NCBI RefSeq assembly: GCF_004210375.1
Contig: NC_134830.1
Span: forward strand, 65,574,326-65,638,325
DNA length: 64,000 bases
Reading direction: 5' to 3'
Origin: Tachypleus tridentatus
Taxonomy: Eukaryota > Arthropoda > Merostomata > Xiphosura > Limulidae
Made by a program: the position numbers and the translations under genes. The notes under the pieces are model-generated. The model was not told the DNA's origin and did no database searches. It was given only the letters and a program-made list of their open reading frames with translations. Below are positions 25,701 to 37,750 of this stretch, piece by piece (within the stretch, counting starts at the first letter, position 1; every line of letters starts with the position of its first letter).

Positions 25701-27150
25701 TCAAAGTAGCTGTCCTCATAAGAGTACATATAAAACAGTGGTATTTATAGTAGTTAATCATACATTATGCTGATGTATGCTGTATCATTTATTCTGCCTT
25801 CTAGAGGGACGAGAAGTCTATGGTATATCAGAAAAAGATTCCTCAAATCATAAATCCACCACTATAGGCTTGAACGTATTGGACAACACAAGAGGGGTGG
25901 GTTATTTTTGTGGGTACTTTCTAAACTATCTTCTTCTACGTTTGTCTGAACAAAAGAGTAAAGAGTACCACATTATTTACTTTATTAGTCTTTATTTGTC
26001 CAATGTCTACACTTTTACACTATTCAAGACATTTCAGCTTGTTGATAATTCAATAGTTTTCTTATTCTAATAGTGTTTTTATTGAAATGTTTTTCGCAAG
26101 GTGAGATTTGAGATTGTTGTGGAATGGTCTGTACTGAACGTCTATTAGTTTCGTTTTGTTTCATGGCAGCTGATATTTTATCCAATTAATTTCATTGTTG
26201 GTAGATTTGAATAACCGATTTCTTAGAGCAGCTGGTAGGCTGAAACTGTCTTTTGTACTATACGACCTAATTTAGTTTTTATCTATCGACTTTCAACATT
26301 GTTAATTTTTTTTATGAAGTTATTAATTTTTGAGTAATCTTTTATCTTCTCCGATGTATAATAATACATCACTTACTCTAAAACCACAAACAACTTTCTA
26401 TAGGATTTAAAGGTATTCAAAAAGTGTGTAAGTCATAACTGCCGTTAAGTCTTCGTTTGAGACCAGCTGTTCATATTCTTCGGTTCAGTGGAAATTTTTA
26501 TGGTCCTGTTCATTGAACAAACGATGTCAGAAAATAATTTGATAAGATCCTAAAAGACCAGATATAATATATCCAAAACTTCTCGTGTTCTTTTTGATGA
26601 TTCTTAAAATTGTCAATCTGGGTAGCTTTATATAACTGAAATGTGTACGTTTTAAACATATGGTATGTTCATAAAATGTGTCTTACTAAGGTTTTTGGTT
26701 AATTAATATTTAATTTATATTCCTACGCGACTTCTAATGTTAACTGACATCAATCATACGACTATATTACATAAGCAATTCTTATTCTCTTCTACATTTA
26801 GTCATTTTTATCGATTATCGAAAAAAAACATTCTGATAATATTCTGAGCTAACTTCAAGTTAGAAGAGCGATTATGAAATTGCACGTTTATCATGTGACA
26901 TTTTTTTATGTTGACTTTATTTTCTGGTGAACAATTTGTGATTGGTGGAAAGAAGGCTCTTGATTAGCATATTTGATACGCTCAAGATTGAAGGTTATCC
27001 TTGAACATTATCTCACCTCTGGTTTACCATGATGTCGTTCATACTGTGCTATAAATTTAACTAGCAGTTTATTTGTTATTGATTATTTTCTCTTTATTGG
27101 TACGACTAAGTATATGATATATTACATACATAAACCCCAAATAAACATAT
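22710..27150. other. Unit A 3' region; no gene seen
   Basis: 22,715-24,190 matches 38,920-40,580 of unit B; 26,360-26,730 matches 48,400-48,740. Between them only short unconserved frames are present. Apart from the family 2 SINE nothing is recognised. Confidence 0.5.
23105..23224 (+). repeat. SINE, family 2, 3' of copy A
   Basis: GGCTTTATTCCCCTCGGTGG, TTGCTATAAGAAAACAAACA and a CA-rich tail. Counterpart with the same flank (ACTAAAAATTCCTAA) at 39,488-39,608, so it predates the A/B duplication. Confidence 0.75.
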
Positions 27151-27153
27151 CAA

Positions 27154-27747
27154 TTTTCGTAGATGCGAGCACATGTGCAAAAATTGGAACACAAAAGTAC
27201 AGTTGCTTATTTTGATAAATGCGAGCATGTTTATTATGGTAAAAGCGCACACAGTTCCTTGAATTGGTACGTGTTGATTTTGGCCATTGCGCGCGTAGGT
27301 CTCGATTTCCATAGATGCACTTGCATGAGAGTTTATTGGTATATACGAGTACAGGTGCACACATTTCTGCAAGCGCACAAAAGTGTTGGTTTCCGTAGAT
27401 GCATGGGTATGTACATAAATTGGTACAAGCGCAAGCAGATGCTTATTTTTGGTGCATGCGCGCGCTGTGCGTACATTGGTATATGCGTGAGCAGGTGTTT
27501 ATATTGGTGCAACAGCAGGCATTTCCTTAAATTGGTAGGTATTCATTTTCGTAGGTGCTTGCGCAGGTCCAAAAATTGGTAAATGCGTGGGCAGGTCTTG
27601 ATTCTCGAAGATGCTCGCGCACACAGAAATTACAACACACACTCGCAGGTGCTTATTTTAGTACATGAGCACTCATATCCGTAAATTGGTACATGCGCTC
27701 ACAGGTGTTAATTTTACTAAATGTGCATACGCGTGTAAATTGGAACA
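27154..27747. repeat. Decayed minisatellite, left arm
   Basis: Tandem units of about 54 bp made of two related halves near 27 bp, typified by AAATTGGTACATGCGC, ACAGGTGTTAATTTT and GTAGATGCGCGC. Units have diverged strongly. GC content is well above the surroundings because of GCGC/CACA runs. The array continues beyond the mariner at 28,656. It sits between units A and B and is absent at the B/C junction. Confidence 0.75.
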
Positions 27748-27749
27748 TA

Positions 27750-28653
27750 CGAGGGCTGTTCAAAAAATACGCGGACTGTTTGAATTGCGCGGCTCCAGTT
27801 GGTTCCAGGGAAATCCGCTTGATGTCGCTAGGTTTGCACAGACCAGCTGATTACGACGCCATTTTCCAATTACAGATATCTTCATTTGTATATTAGCTAC
27901 GCGATTTTAAGTGAAGTGCGATTTTTTCGTTTGGCGTATTTCAGAATGAATGACCTGAAGGAGCAACGACTTGCTGTGAAATTTTGTGTTAAAGTTGGAA
28001 AATCTGCGACTGAAACTTTTGCTATGCTTAACACGGCTTACGGTGATGTTGCTATGAAGCGTACGGCATGTTTCAAGTAACATGAACGTTTTAAAGATGG
28101 TCGACAGTCCATTGAAGATGATGAGCGTCCTGACGTCATTCCACGTCAACTGATCACCCACACGTCGACAAAATCAACACACTGGTACGGGCAAATCGAC
28201 GTCTGACTGTCAGGGAGCTTGCTGAAAAGTGTGGGATATCAGTTGGATCTTGTTACGAGATTTTGACCGAAAAATTGAAGATGCACCGCGTTGCTGCGAC
28301 ATTTGTGCCTCAGAACTCGTGAGTTTTTGGCCAAACACTCGATCACTCTTCTTCCCCACCCCCTATTCACCTGACCTTGCTCCTTGCGATTTTTTCTTGT
28401 TCCCCAAACTCAAAAGACCTTTGAAAGGAAGAAGATTTGAGACGATTCCAGATATTAAGGCAAATGCGACGAAGGAGCTGGAGGACATTATAAAAGAAGC
28501 GTACCAGAACTGTTTCAACAAGTGGAAACACCGTTGGGATAAATGTGTGCGTTGGGGAGGAGAGTACGTTGAAGGGGTCCCAGACCTGTAACTTCTAAAT
28601 AAAGTACATTTTGTTTTATGACGTCAGTCCGCGTATTTTTAGAACAGTCCTCG
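27750..28653 (+). mobile_element. Mariner-family DNA transposon, internally deleted (904 bp)
   Basis: Terminal inverted repeats of about 31 bp: the left end reads CGAGGGCTGTTCAAAAAATA, the right end is its near-perfect complement. Both ends abut TA (27,748 and 28,654), the mariner target duplication. The remains of one transposase gene start at ATG 27,946 (MNDLKEQRLAVKFCVKVGKS, helix-turn-helix region). Its 3' part carries YSPDLAPCDFFLFPKLK (third catalytic Asp) and ends at 28,591. A TAA replaces an expected Trp codon at 28,078-28,080, frames shift further on, and about 370 bp around 28,300 are missing including the first two catalytic Asp. Non-autonomous, but the ends look mobilisable in trans. 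Confidence 0.92.
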
Positions 28654-28655
28654 TA

Positions 28656-29005
28656 AGCGTGTCGTTACTTCTTTTGTTGAATGCGCGCGCAGGTACGAAA
28701 ACTGGTACATGCGTGTGCAGTTCAGTAAATTGGTGGGTGTTCATTTTGGTTAATGCGCGTTCAATTGTTCATTTTGGTAGATGGGTGTGTGGATGCGTAA
28801 ACTGTTGCATGCGCGCACATGTGCTTACGTTCGTAGATGCATACGCAGTTGTGTAATTTGGAATATGTGCGCACAGATGTTGATTTTAGTAGATGCGCCA
28901 ATTTGTTCAAAAATTGGAACATTCGCGTGCAAGTGTTTATTTAGATGGATGCGTGCGCCGGTGTGTATATTGGTTCATCTGCGCACTGGTAATAACTGTT
29001 ATCAA
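28656..29005. repeat. Decayed minisatellite, right arm
   Basis: Continuation of the 27,154-27,747 array: GAATGCGCGCGCAGGTACGA, GGTACATGCGTGTGCAG, TGTTGCATGCGCGCACATGT. The mariner between the arms is an insertion into the array. Confidence 0.75.
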
Positions 29006-29442
29006 TACAAGATACTTAGCATCAATTATTTGTTGTTTACAGCGGTAAATCCAACACGTTGTGCGAAAAATTTTAAGTGTTGTCATGAAATGCAATAAAA
29101 AGAGAAAAGTAATAAACAGATTATTAAATAATAAAAAGAAAATTTTATTTGCTAGTTACTTCGCATTTGTTTGGGAGCAAGATCCTGAAAATTATGAGAT
29201 ATCTAAAGACTTTTGAACGCCTTATAAAATATTTATTTTTGTCGTTAATATAATACTATTTTCAAAATAAACAATACAGTTAACTTATTCACTTTAATGT
29301 TTTCCTGACACCTTTATAATTAATAAATGTAGTTTTTAGTATAAACAATAAAAGGCATTAGGACAGAAAATACGTCAAAGATGAGTAAATTATAAATATT
29401 TCAAAAGTTGTTGATTCTAATTATTTCGTAAAGGTGGCGGAA

Positions 29443-29702
29443 CACTATGTTAACTGTTTTGGAATTTCGCACAAAGCTACTCGAGGGCTATCTGTGCTAG
29501 CCGTCCCTAATTTAGCAGTGTAAGACTAGAGGGAAGGCAGCTAGTCATCACCACCCACCGCCAACTCTTGGGCTACTCTTTTACCAACGAATAGTGGGAT
29601 TGACCGTCACATTATACACCCCCACGGCTGGGAGGGCGAGCATGTTTAGCGCGACGCGGGCGCGAACCCGCGACCCTCGGATTACGAGTACACTATGTTA
29701 AC
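29443..29702 (-). repeat. SINE, family 1, with 12 bp target site duplication
   Basis: Low-divergence element (29,455-29,690) bounded by perfect 12 bp repeats CACTATGTTAAC at 29,443-29,454 and 29,691-29,702. The 5' end of the tRNA-like head is missing. It stands just left of unit B and is probably a recent insertion. Confidence 0.92.
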
Positions 29703-30365
29703 AAATAATAATTAACCTTGTAATACAGTGTAGTCTTCACAGAACGTTATTGATATAAATAATAATACAACTTGGGAAAGTGACTTTTAAAATATGTTAA
29801 GAAGAAGCACAAAATGGTATTGAAATTTGTTTTTCTAAAACATTAACTCATTTAATTTCAGCTTTGGATTTTAAATGAAGAGGAATGTAGTTTTAATTTG
29901 TAAGCTATTTTTGAAAATAGCATTAGAAACTGTTTTTTATTAACTTAAAAATGGAAAGTTGCATTTTCGTTTCATTTCAATAAATTTGTATTAATCTCAA
30001 TAAATATTCGTGGGAAGGAATCTGCAGCTATGGGAATAACAAAACAGAGGGCGCTGTTTAAATCTTTGTCACTTGGAAGAGTTAACCTGAGTTTCACGGT
30101 GAAAATGAGCAAATAACTTATCCGTAATAATTAATATACAATGAATAATGTAGAAACCTGGTTTATTTGGTTCTTAACTTTCAAGATATGTTAGGTTCTT
30201 AAAAATTCATACTTTTAAAATAAACTCGCCTGATACCACACGTCTTGTAAACTTTTCTATAACACCTGTTGACATGACATAGGAATGGTCTTTTGTAAAC
30301 TAGAAATATAATTTTAGAAATCACATTCAGAGAACAAAATATTGATTACTGTTTTAATTGGAAAA

Positions 30366-30430
30366 CCAATAAGAGGTCTCATTTGTTTTAAAAATATAGA
30401 TATAAATACCCAGTAAGAATAATTATGGAA
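30366..30430 (+). promoter_or_regulatory. Candidate core promoter, unit B
   Basis: CCAAT (30,366) and TATAAATA (30,401), the counterpart of the unit A pair. Only about 490 bp separates it from the copy B ATG because the intervening sequence is deleted in this unit. Confidence 0.22.
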
Positions 30431-31274
30431 TGGGAAGGAACACATAACTCAAATATTTCCCTATTCGTTACACATTCACTGCTAAGTTGGGAAGCTGAGG
30501 TTGCAAGTATGTATTGATACAAATCTTTAGTTATTTTGTTTTGAATGTTCAATTCTTATTCTTTACACGTAGTGAAAATGTGTGATTTTTTTCGCTATTC
30601 TTTGAATTCTCTGTGTCTACTCTAGCGATGAATATAGCGTATGTCTATGTTTCTTACTACAGCTCAAGTGAAATCCTCACTCAGTTAATCATGCGGTAAT
30701 TCATAGCAAAACATTACTTTACTAAAAACATTAATTGCTTGTATCACAAACCATTATTTTAAATAAAATTACATTTAAACTGAAGCAATTATTTCTTATA
30801 AACGTTAACAAATGGATCACATATTGAGATTAATTTTGAAGTTAGGTTATCATTTTGACTGGAATGAATATTTGCTCTTTTTCGTTTTTCCAAAGACTTC
30901 TACTCTGTATTACTGTGAAATGGTGACGTCATTACCCATATCAGCAACAAATGAAACTGTATCGGAAGTTTTTAAAAGTTCTTCTCTCTTTCTACGAAAC
31001 AGAAAAAGCAAAAATTATACCTTCAGCAACTTGTGAGAACATGCTTAATCTATTGGAATACAACACTTCAGAAAGAAATGTTCAAACAACTTACATATTG
31101 TAACTTTCCTCTTATACTAATTATAAAAATTCAGATAGTTTATATCATCCGGATAAAAACTATTTGCCTGATCAATCACAATCATCTCCTTCAATAAGTT
31201 TTGCTCTTGGAAACAAAAACAGGCGAAGGATTACGAAACGTCAGGATGTAAATTTATACCAAAATAGTTTTGCT

Positions 31275-31563
31275 TTCACCTGTTAGGCCCGGCATGGCCA
31301 AGCGTGTTAAGGCGTGCGACTCGTAATCTGAGGGTCGCGGGTTCGCGCCAAACATGCTCGCCCTTTCAACCGTGGGGGCGTTATAATGTAACGGTCAATC
31401 CCACTATTCGTTGGTAAAAGAGTAACCGAAGAGTTGGCGATGGGTGGTTATGACTAGCTGCCTTCCCTCTAATCTAGTCTCGGGACGGCTAGCACAGATA
31501 GCCCTCGAGTAGCTTTGTGCGAAATTCCAAAACAAACAAACAAACAAACAAATTCACCTGTTA
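31275..31563 (+). repeat. Full-length SINE, family 1, inserted in coding exon 1 of copy B
   Basis: Complete element 31,286-31,552: tRNA-like head with A box (TGGCCAAGCGTGTTAAGG) and B box (GGGTTCGCGCC), about 200 bp body, (CAAA)n tail. An 11 bp perfect target duplication TTCACCTGTTA flanks it (31,275-31,285 and 31,553-31,563). The split exon is restored by comparison with copies A and C, which are uninterrupted here. Confidence 0.95.
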
Positions 31564-31849
31564 AGCCAGTTGTTACGCTTTTGTTTTCTCCTTCTTCTCT
31601 GAAGAGGTACTTGTTTTTTCATTTCTCTAATTAAAGTGATAAAAGTATAGTAAACGTTTAAAACAACTAAGCTATAAAAGAAAATGTCTCACATGATTAA
31701 AACAAACTAGGATACAAACTAGAAATAAGGTGAAATATAAGAGAAAAGGGAAGATAAAAACAAATTAAAATAGTAAATTTAAATAAGTGTGTTAAAAGAA
31801 ACATGAAAACACACCATAAAACAAAATGGTTTGTTGGATTGTTGTTCCT

Positions 31850-32010
31850 TTTTTTTATTTCGCGCAAAGCTAAACGAGAGCTATCTGAGCTCGCCGTACC
31901 AAATTTAGCAAAGTAAGACTAGAGAGAAGGCAGTTGATCATCACCAACTCTTGAGCTACTCTTTTTCCCAACGATTGGTAGGATTTACTAATTACTTGAT
32001 CATGCCAGGC
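31850..32010 (-). repeat. Old SINE, family 1, in intron 1 of copy B
   Basis: Counterpart of the SINEs at 5,125 and 54,003. It shares the same degraded head side ending CAGGCCATTGAGAC. Confidence 0.75.
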
Positions 32011-33129
32011 CATTGAGACAAAATGGCGAAAATATAAATGAACGATACAAGGAAAAAGAGACGACCACAGCTAGAATGCTTAAAATAACACGATGTCATT
32101 AAAAACAATAACAGTCACGTACTTGTACAAAGATAATATCAAAATCTAAAACGTCCTTCTCACTAATTAATACTGTAAGATAAATTATGTTTATCATTAA
32201 AATTTCCGTATAACTTAATTCTATTTAACTTACATTTATGATGGGCATCTATTCCTTATTGTGTTCGGATATTCGCGCAATTCTACACAAAGGTTATCTG
32301 CAGTAGCAGTCATCTTGTCTATGATATTTGTTTTTGCCTTGTTGTCTGAATAAACATTTAAACATATTCCCAAATCAGAAGATGCTCCTGTTTTCCTTCT
32401 TTTAACAAATTAACAATATTGCTGTGTAAATACGGAAACGTTTGTTTTATATTTTAAACTTATTCCTTCTCGTTTTGAATATTTCTTGGTGAAAACTAAA
32501 ACAGATAAATTTCAATTGTTTTATTTATTGTTAAACTATAAAATTATTACCAAGATATAAAAACACCACCGAGCTTGGTAGTTTGTGAGATTTGAGTTTT
32601 TTTTTAAATAGCCAAAAAACATTTCCTTTCCAGGCAGAGAAAAAACAGATAACAACAACACAGTATGGATTTCTTTATGAAGTGCATTCTTTGGTTATAC
32701 TTTTACTTTCTCCGGTTATTTTCAAAATGGTGAGTATCAATTAAATAATAAAAAGTAAATTAATTGTTTAAGATTATTATTTTTTGTTAATATAGAGCAC
32801 AAAGAGCTCGATCGTAGGCTAATTTTTATAGTTACAACATGTACCATTTGGAAGCTGTCAGTAATAATATAATTTCTCAGTAACGTTATCCACAATGACA
32901 TCAAACATTTTTACAGGAAAGAAAAATATTATTGAAGTAAATATTTATTTCCTTTAGATCTACAAAGTTTAGTAGATCTTAACAAAACAATCTCAAAAAT
33001 GCAAATCAACAAATCACATAATAGCTAAAGCCATTATGATGTGTTTTGTATTATAATTTAATTCGGATGAGTGTCCGATTTATTGTGTTACGTTTGTGAG
33101 CACGTTTTATTTCAAATAATCAAAAAGGT

Positions 33130-33690
33130 GAATTTCAATTCAGAAGTTAGTTAACTGTTAATATGTATGAAATTTATGGTACTTGAAACAAAATATTATT
33201 TTTAACACAAATATATTTTAATATACAAACACAAAATAGACAATATAATTTATAATAACGGTGATTACTAACAGTTATTACAAAATGATTGCTTACACAC
33301 AAGAATTTTAAAAACTTACAGACAATAATAATTCTTATATCCAGTATGGAACTGAATATATTATTGATGATCCTGGTTCACGATGATCAAATTAATTCTG
33401 AGTTGATACTGTCACACTTCGCTAAAGCTAGCCAACGCGATTGGCCTAACGCCGCTTATAAGTTGACTTTTACCGACGAGATATTTAATTTCTCCTTAGA
33501 AGTAATAACGTGAGAAGTAATTCACGGAAGTTAAACAGTTTGTTAGTTCGAAATCTATCAACCTTCCTGGATTTCGGGTTTTCGTGAAGCAAATATTATT
33601 GATCTTACACTCAAGAATCTCCTATACATTTCGAGAACGTGCGAGACTTGCACAATACACACTCCCAAAAGAGTAAACTATAAGCAAACA
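33130..33690. repeat. Repeat R, intron 2 of copy B
   Basis: Positional counterpart of 6,395-7,080. Contains ATAATTTATAATAACGG and TCTTATATCCAGTATGGAAC. Confidence 0.55.
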
Positions 33691-34084
33691 AGCGCAAATA
33701 TTAAAATAAACGTATAATTCGTTTTTCTGAAGGTTTGTTCTAATTGAACTTTCTCATGAGAAAAATAACACATTATTTTTATGCAGGCAAACTATCTCCA
33801 CACCGCGATTAAAAGAGAAATATTTCTTTGTGTCAATCTTTTATTATTTAACAGTCGTTTATTGTGACAAAAACATTGCACCCACCCCATATATTCCCTT
33901 ATTTTGAATTATTTTTAGGTAACTTTTAAGTCACGAAATAATTTCCTAGGTATCATTTATATTGTATTTTTTATTTTTTTTACGTGACAATGCGTACATT
34001 TCTTTATTCACATAAAATCACTGTATTTTTGTTGTTTAGTTTATAACACGATTTTCATCTCATTTACTTCTGTAAGTCTACAAA

Positions 34085-34190
34085 ATTACAACGCAAAATC
34101 AGTGGTTCGAATCCCATATGTGGACTCAGCAGATAGCACGCTGTGGATTTTCTATAAGCAAACACATACAAACACACAGACACATGAATT
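34085..34190 (+). repeat. SINE, family 2, in intron 2 of copy B
   Basis: GTGGTTCGAATCCCATATGT (B-box-like), ACTCAGCAGATAGCACGCTG and a CACACA tail. Not seen at this place in units A or C, so private to B. Confidence 0.72.
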
Positions 34191-35149
34191 TAATCACTAA
34201 TGTACTTCATTCACCTGAAATGACTTCATAATTTTGAAATAAATATCTAGTATTTTCACTTTGGTTGTGTTTATTTTTATAAGTAACTATAGTCAAGGGG
34301 CCTGGTTGTCAAATGCAGCACTAGTGAACGTTTTATCATAGAGTACAAAGGCACGGTGGAACCTAAATTTGTTTCAATAGAGCTCAACGCATTCAATCTT
34401 CTGTAGTAAATTAAATAATTCATATTAATTGGTTCTAGACTAACGAATTCAAACTTTCTGGTTATGAGCTAAAAATATTTTCATGAAGTAAACAAATAAT
34501 AATATGTTGTTCCTCCGAAATTTCGAAGAGTACCAATAAAATAGAAAACGTTCAGAACCGGACGATCATTTTCTCATAAATAGATCTTAGCTCAGCTATT
34601 TATTGTGGAAAAATGTGTATAAACTGGTGGTTCTCAAACTTTTCCAGTAGATTTTCCGATGATAAAAGTTTACCCTCATTAATTATTTCTGATATTTTTT
34701 AACAACACCTTTTGTTTCGCATTACGAAACATTTTAAACTTACATGTCGATTGCTCTTACCCAGGTGCACTCTGGCGCTGAGCAAATGCATAGCTTTTAT
34801 TCTAAACTATATATTCTAGAGAATTCGATACCTTTGAGAGATTTTTTGATATCACGAATTTATTGCTTTCATTATTTGATTGGGTGAATGACTTATTGAC
34901 GTCACATTTTCTATCAAATGTTTTATAACCATGTATTTAAATGTTTCTTTTAACAAAAAGAAACATTTATTCATTTGCAGGTTCCAAATATATCAACAAA
35001 ATGTTTTTAAACCTCGGGGGCGGGTGTTTAGGCGGTGGCGCTACGATATTTCTTAGGTAAGTTTATCTTTCACTTTTTCTTTTATCAGAATAACAATGAA
35101 GATAAATATAAAAAGAGGAACGACGTTTATTAACAAAACATATTATTTC

Positions 35150-35345
35150 GTTCGTCAAATTTCGCACAAAACTGCTCGAAGGTTATAGGGGGCAAACTAT
35201 AGAAATGGCTATTAGTCAATAATACTCTCTGCCAATTCAGTATTCCAACTAATAGTTGGACTGACCATTACATTACAGCGTTTTCCGCGACAACGAAACG
35301 ACGAGAATATTTGGTTACGCGGTTCGATCTTTATCTGTGAATCGC
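35150..35345 (-). repeat. Old SINE, family 1, intron 3 of copy B
   Basis: Badly decayed: AAATTTCGCACAAAACTGCT, CATTACAGCGTTTTCC, TTTGGTTACGCGGTTCGATC. Counterpart at 57,045-57,225; in unit A only GAATTTCGCG at about 8,480 remains. Confidence 0.65.
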
Positions 35346-37140
35346 GAAGGAAGATCCCGACTACCAGTTCAGAGCAACACTCAAAGAAACCTCATATTAA
35401 CAAAGTAATAAATGTCAAGAACATGAAAATCAGAGTTTAAAAATGGCACAATTTTAACATAGTTGATATCAGCAATTACCAATATAATGGTTATCTAAAT
35501 TGTATTACATCCGATACTGAATATGCAGATGAACACGTTCACGTACCATCCATGATCATTATGAAATTCCGTGGATGGAATGTATCGCAATTATATTTAA
35601 CGTTTAATACGTAGAGTGATGACACCAACCATGTGTTGCTTTAATAAATAGATTAAAGTATGTGCAATAAACATTCAAACTGAGCTGAAAAATTCTTATT
35701 CAGAATTTCTAAGATGGCGATATCAATATGCTTTAAATTAATATATACTTGAAACAAGTTTTCTAGCGTATTTAAATAGATTTGTTAGTATTACAGTATT
35801 ATTAAAATGTTTGAATTATAAATAACGTATGTTCATTTTGTTGAGTGGAAAGTTGGTATGTTTTATTAGTTACCACTAGAACGTTAAAGAAACTACCATC
35901 CAAATAGTATCAAACATCAATTCACCATTACTTTAGTATCTAATTCTTCAATATCACATTTCTTGTTTCACAATCGAATACACTAATTTTAGTCGATGAC
36001 GTGTGTTAACTTCATTCTTTGATATTACTTTCGATGACGAGAACTATCCGTTGTTTAACTGGAAACTTGTATTTTGTCATTTGTTGTTTTTGTATATTAA
36101 AATACATTACGACTTCCATATAGAGCAGACACACTTGTAGAACAGAAGTCCTACTAAAGTATTTAAACAGTGTCAATAAACTCCAGAAATCACACCACGC
36201 GTGGCACGTATTACAGTAATAAACTTGTGAATTCGAAAAGCATCAATTCGGTTTAAACTAAAATATCACTAGAAATTAGTACAAGTGACCGGTGTCCTGT
36301 TTATGTTTGACAATGTCCCTTAATCATATCTGGTATCATGAAAAAATCAGAATTTAAAACTATAATCAATATTTTCCCGAAACGTTAATAACGCCGAAAG
36401 TTCTGGAACACAGCAGAAGAACGTATGATATTATTAGTAGAATTATCAGTTTGTTTTCCGTTTGTAAATTCATTTTAAGTGTGGTACTATTTAAGTTCGC
36501 TTAACATACTGTATAGCTTATTTAACCTTATTAGCACAGTCCATTACATGATTTCTAGATTATTTCATTTTGTGTTTTGTAAAATGTTGAAATACCTACA
36601 TGTTTTAGGGAATCAGTGGGATCTATATCCCATAATCTTTTAAGTTTTACTTTAGGGTTTAAAATGTGTATATCATATTAAACCTAAGTATTTAGGCAAA
36701 CAAAGTAAAATAAATATATAATAATATTGACTATTTAAGTCAAAAGAGACACATTTATATTACCTTTTCTAATTAAATGAAAACAACATGAGGTGATGGC
36801 TTAATAAAAAAGCTGACACAGAAAATGTGAGTTTCTAAATTTTATGAGATTATAAAAAATTAGAGATTTGATATATTATATTCACTGATTCAGTGCTAAA
36901 TTTCAAATACTTAACATCTTAGAGTTCCCTCTAAATATTTAGCTGTTATTATATTCTCTAATATTTTTCGAGGGTTTTCAATAACTTTCTCTTCATTTAA
37001 ATATCTCTACATTATCCTTTTTTAATCTACAGAAAGTGTATATATTTATTACTCTAAATATAAGATGTGTTACTTATTATAATTTATCGAGGACAAGTCT
37101 GTATATTATCATGATACATCTACTACCTTTTTAGATTTCA

Positions 37141-37448
37141 TCATCATCATCTGCCACTCGATTCCTTCAAGGAGCATCGGGGCGCAATCACTGCGGTTTC
37201 TTGAACAGGTATTTAAGTGTTCTTAGCCCACTGCACCGAGCCGTCCCTAATTTAGTAGAGTAAGACTAGAGGGAAGGCAGCTAGTCATCACCACCCACCG
37301 CCAACTCTTGGGCTACTCTTGTACGAACGAATAGTGGGATTGACTGTCACATTATAACGCCCCCACGGCTGAGAGAGCAAGCATGTTTGGCGCGACTCGA
37401 GCACGAACCCGCGGCTCATTACGCCTTAACGGCTTGGCCATGCCGGGC
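37141..37448 (-). repeat. SINE with family 1 head and body but a different 3' module
   Basis: 37,232-37,448 is a family 1 head and body in minus orientation. Instead of the CAAA tail it continues into about 90 bp of other sequence (37,150-37,231) ending in a TCATCATCATC run. The whole is bounded by near-identical repeats CCTTTTTAGATTTCA (37,126) and CCTTTTAGATTTCA (37,448), so the foreign part moved with the SINE. Confidence 0.75.
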
Positions 37449-37564
37449 CTTTTAGATTTCAAGTAATCGAAAATTTTATATTTCTTTTAGAAGTTAATAA
37501 ACGTCAATGTTTATTGAAGTTGTCATACTTTCCAACAAAATTAATACATACAATATACTTCATT

Positions 37565-37750
37565 AACAAACATATATTTTAATATAGACAACAACAGTAC
37601 AGTTTATAATAACGGTCATTACAAAAAGTTACTACAAATAATTATTTAAAAAAACATGTTTACAAACTAACAAACAAATATCAGTGTTCCGGTTTCTTGA
37701 CGAACAAATCAATTTACTAATTTGTCGATACACTCATACACTTCACTTTT
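37565..37750. repeat. Repeat R fragment, 3' part of copy B
   Basis: AGTTTATAATAACGG and nearby sequence match repeat R. It stands directly before the degenerate exon 13, where unit A has no such sequence, so it is a separate insertion. Confidence 0.5.

Larger units (their letters stand above)
468..26730 (+). repeat. Segmental duplication unit A
   Basis: First of three head-to-tail paralogous units. Its left part (from about 468) aligns with 29,815 onward and 48,790 onward. Its right end (26,360-26,730) aligns with 48,400-48,740. Exons, introns and several SINEs occur in the same order as in the other units, so this is genomic duplication rather than retroposition. Relative to unit B it holds a private 3.7 kb block at about 18,965-22,705. 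Relative to unit C it lacks about 800 bp corresponding to 49,853-50,655 and retains about 470 bp (2,100-2,565) missing from C. Borders are approximate. Confidence 0.85.

Noticed and set aside
25023-26070. Several 60-97 codon open frames downstream of copy A
   Set aside because: No recognisable domains, biased composition expected from AT-rich DNA, and no evident conserved counterpart in unit B.
27163-27582. 139-codon open frame within the minisatellite
   Set aside because: Cys/Arg/His-rich translation of tandem units; frames on both strands stay open only because of the repeat. No start context or conserved domain.
28229-28591. Intact 120-residue gene
   Set aside because: It is the 3' part of the mariner transposase joined across an internal deletion to out-of-frame upstream sequence.
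31286-31350. tRNA gene
   Set aside because: A and B boxes are present, but the sequence runs directly into the SINE body and CAAA tail with a target duplication, so it is a SINE head. The same holds for the head-like segments at 11,740, 16,130, 47,275, 59,565 and 59,760.
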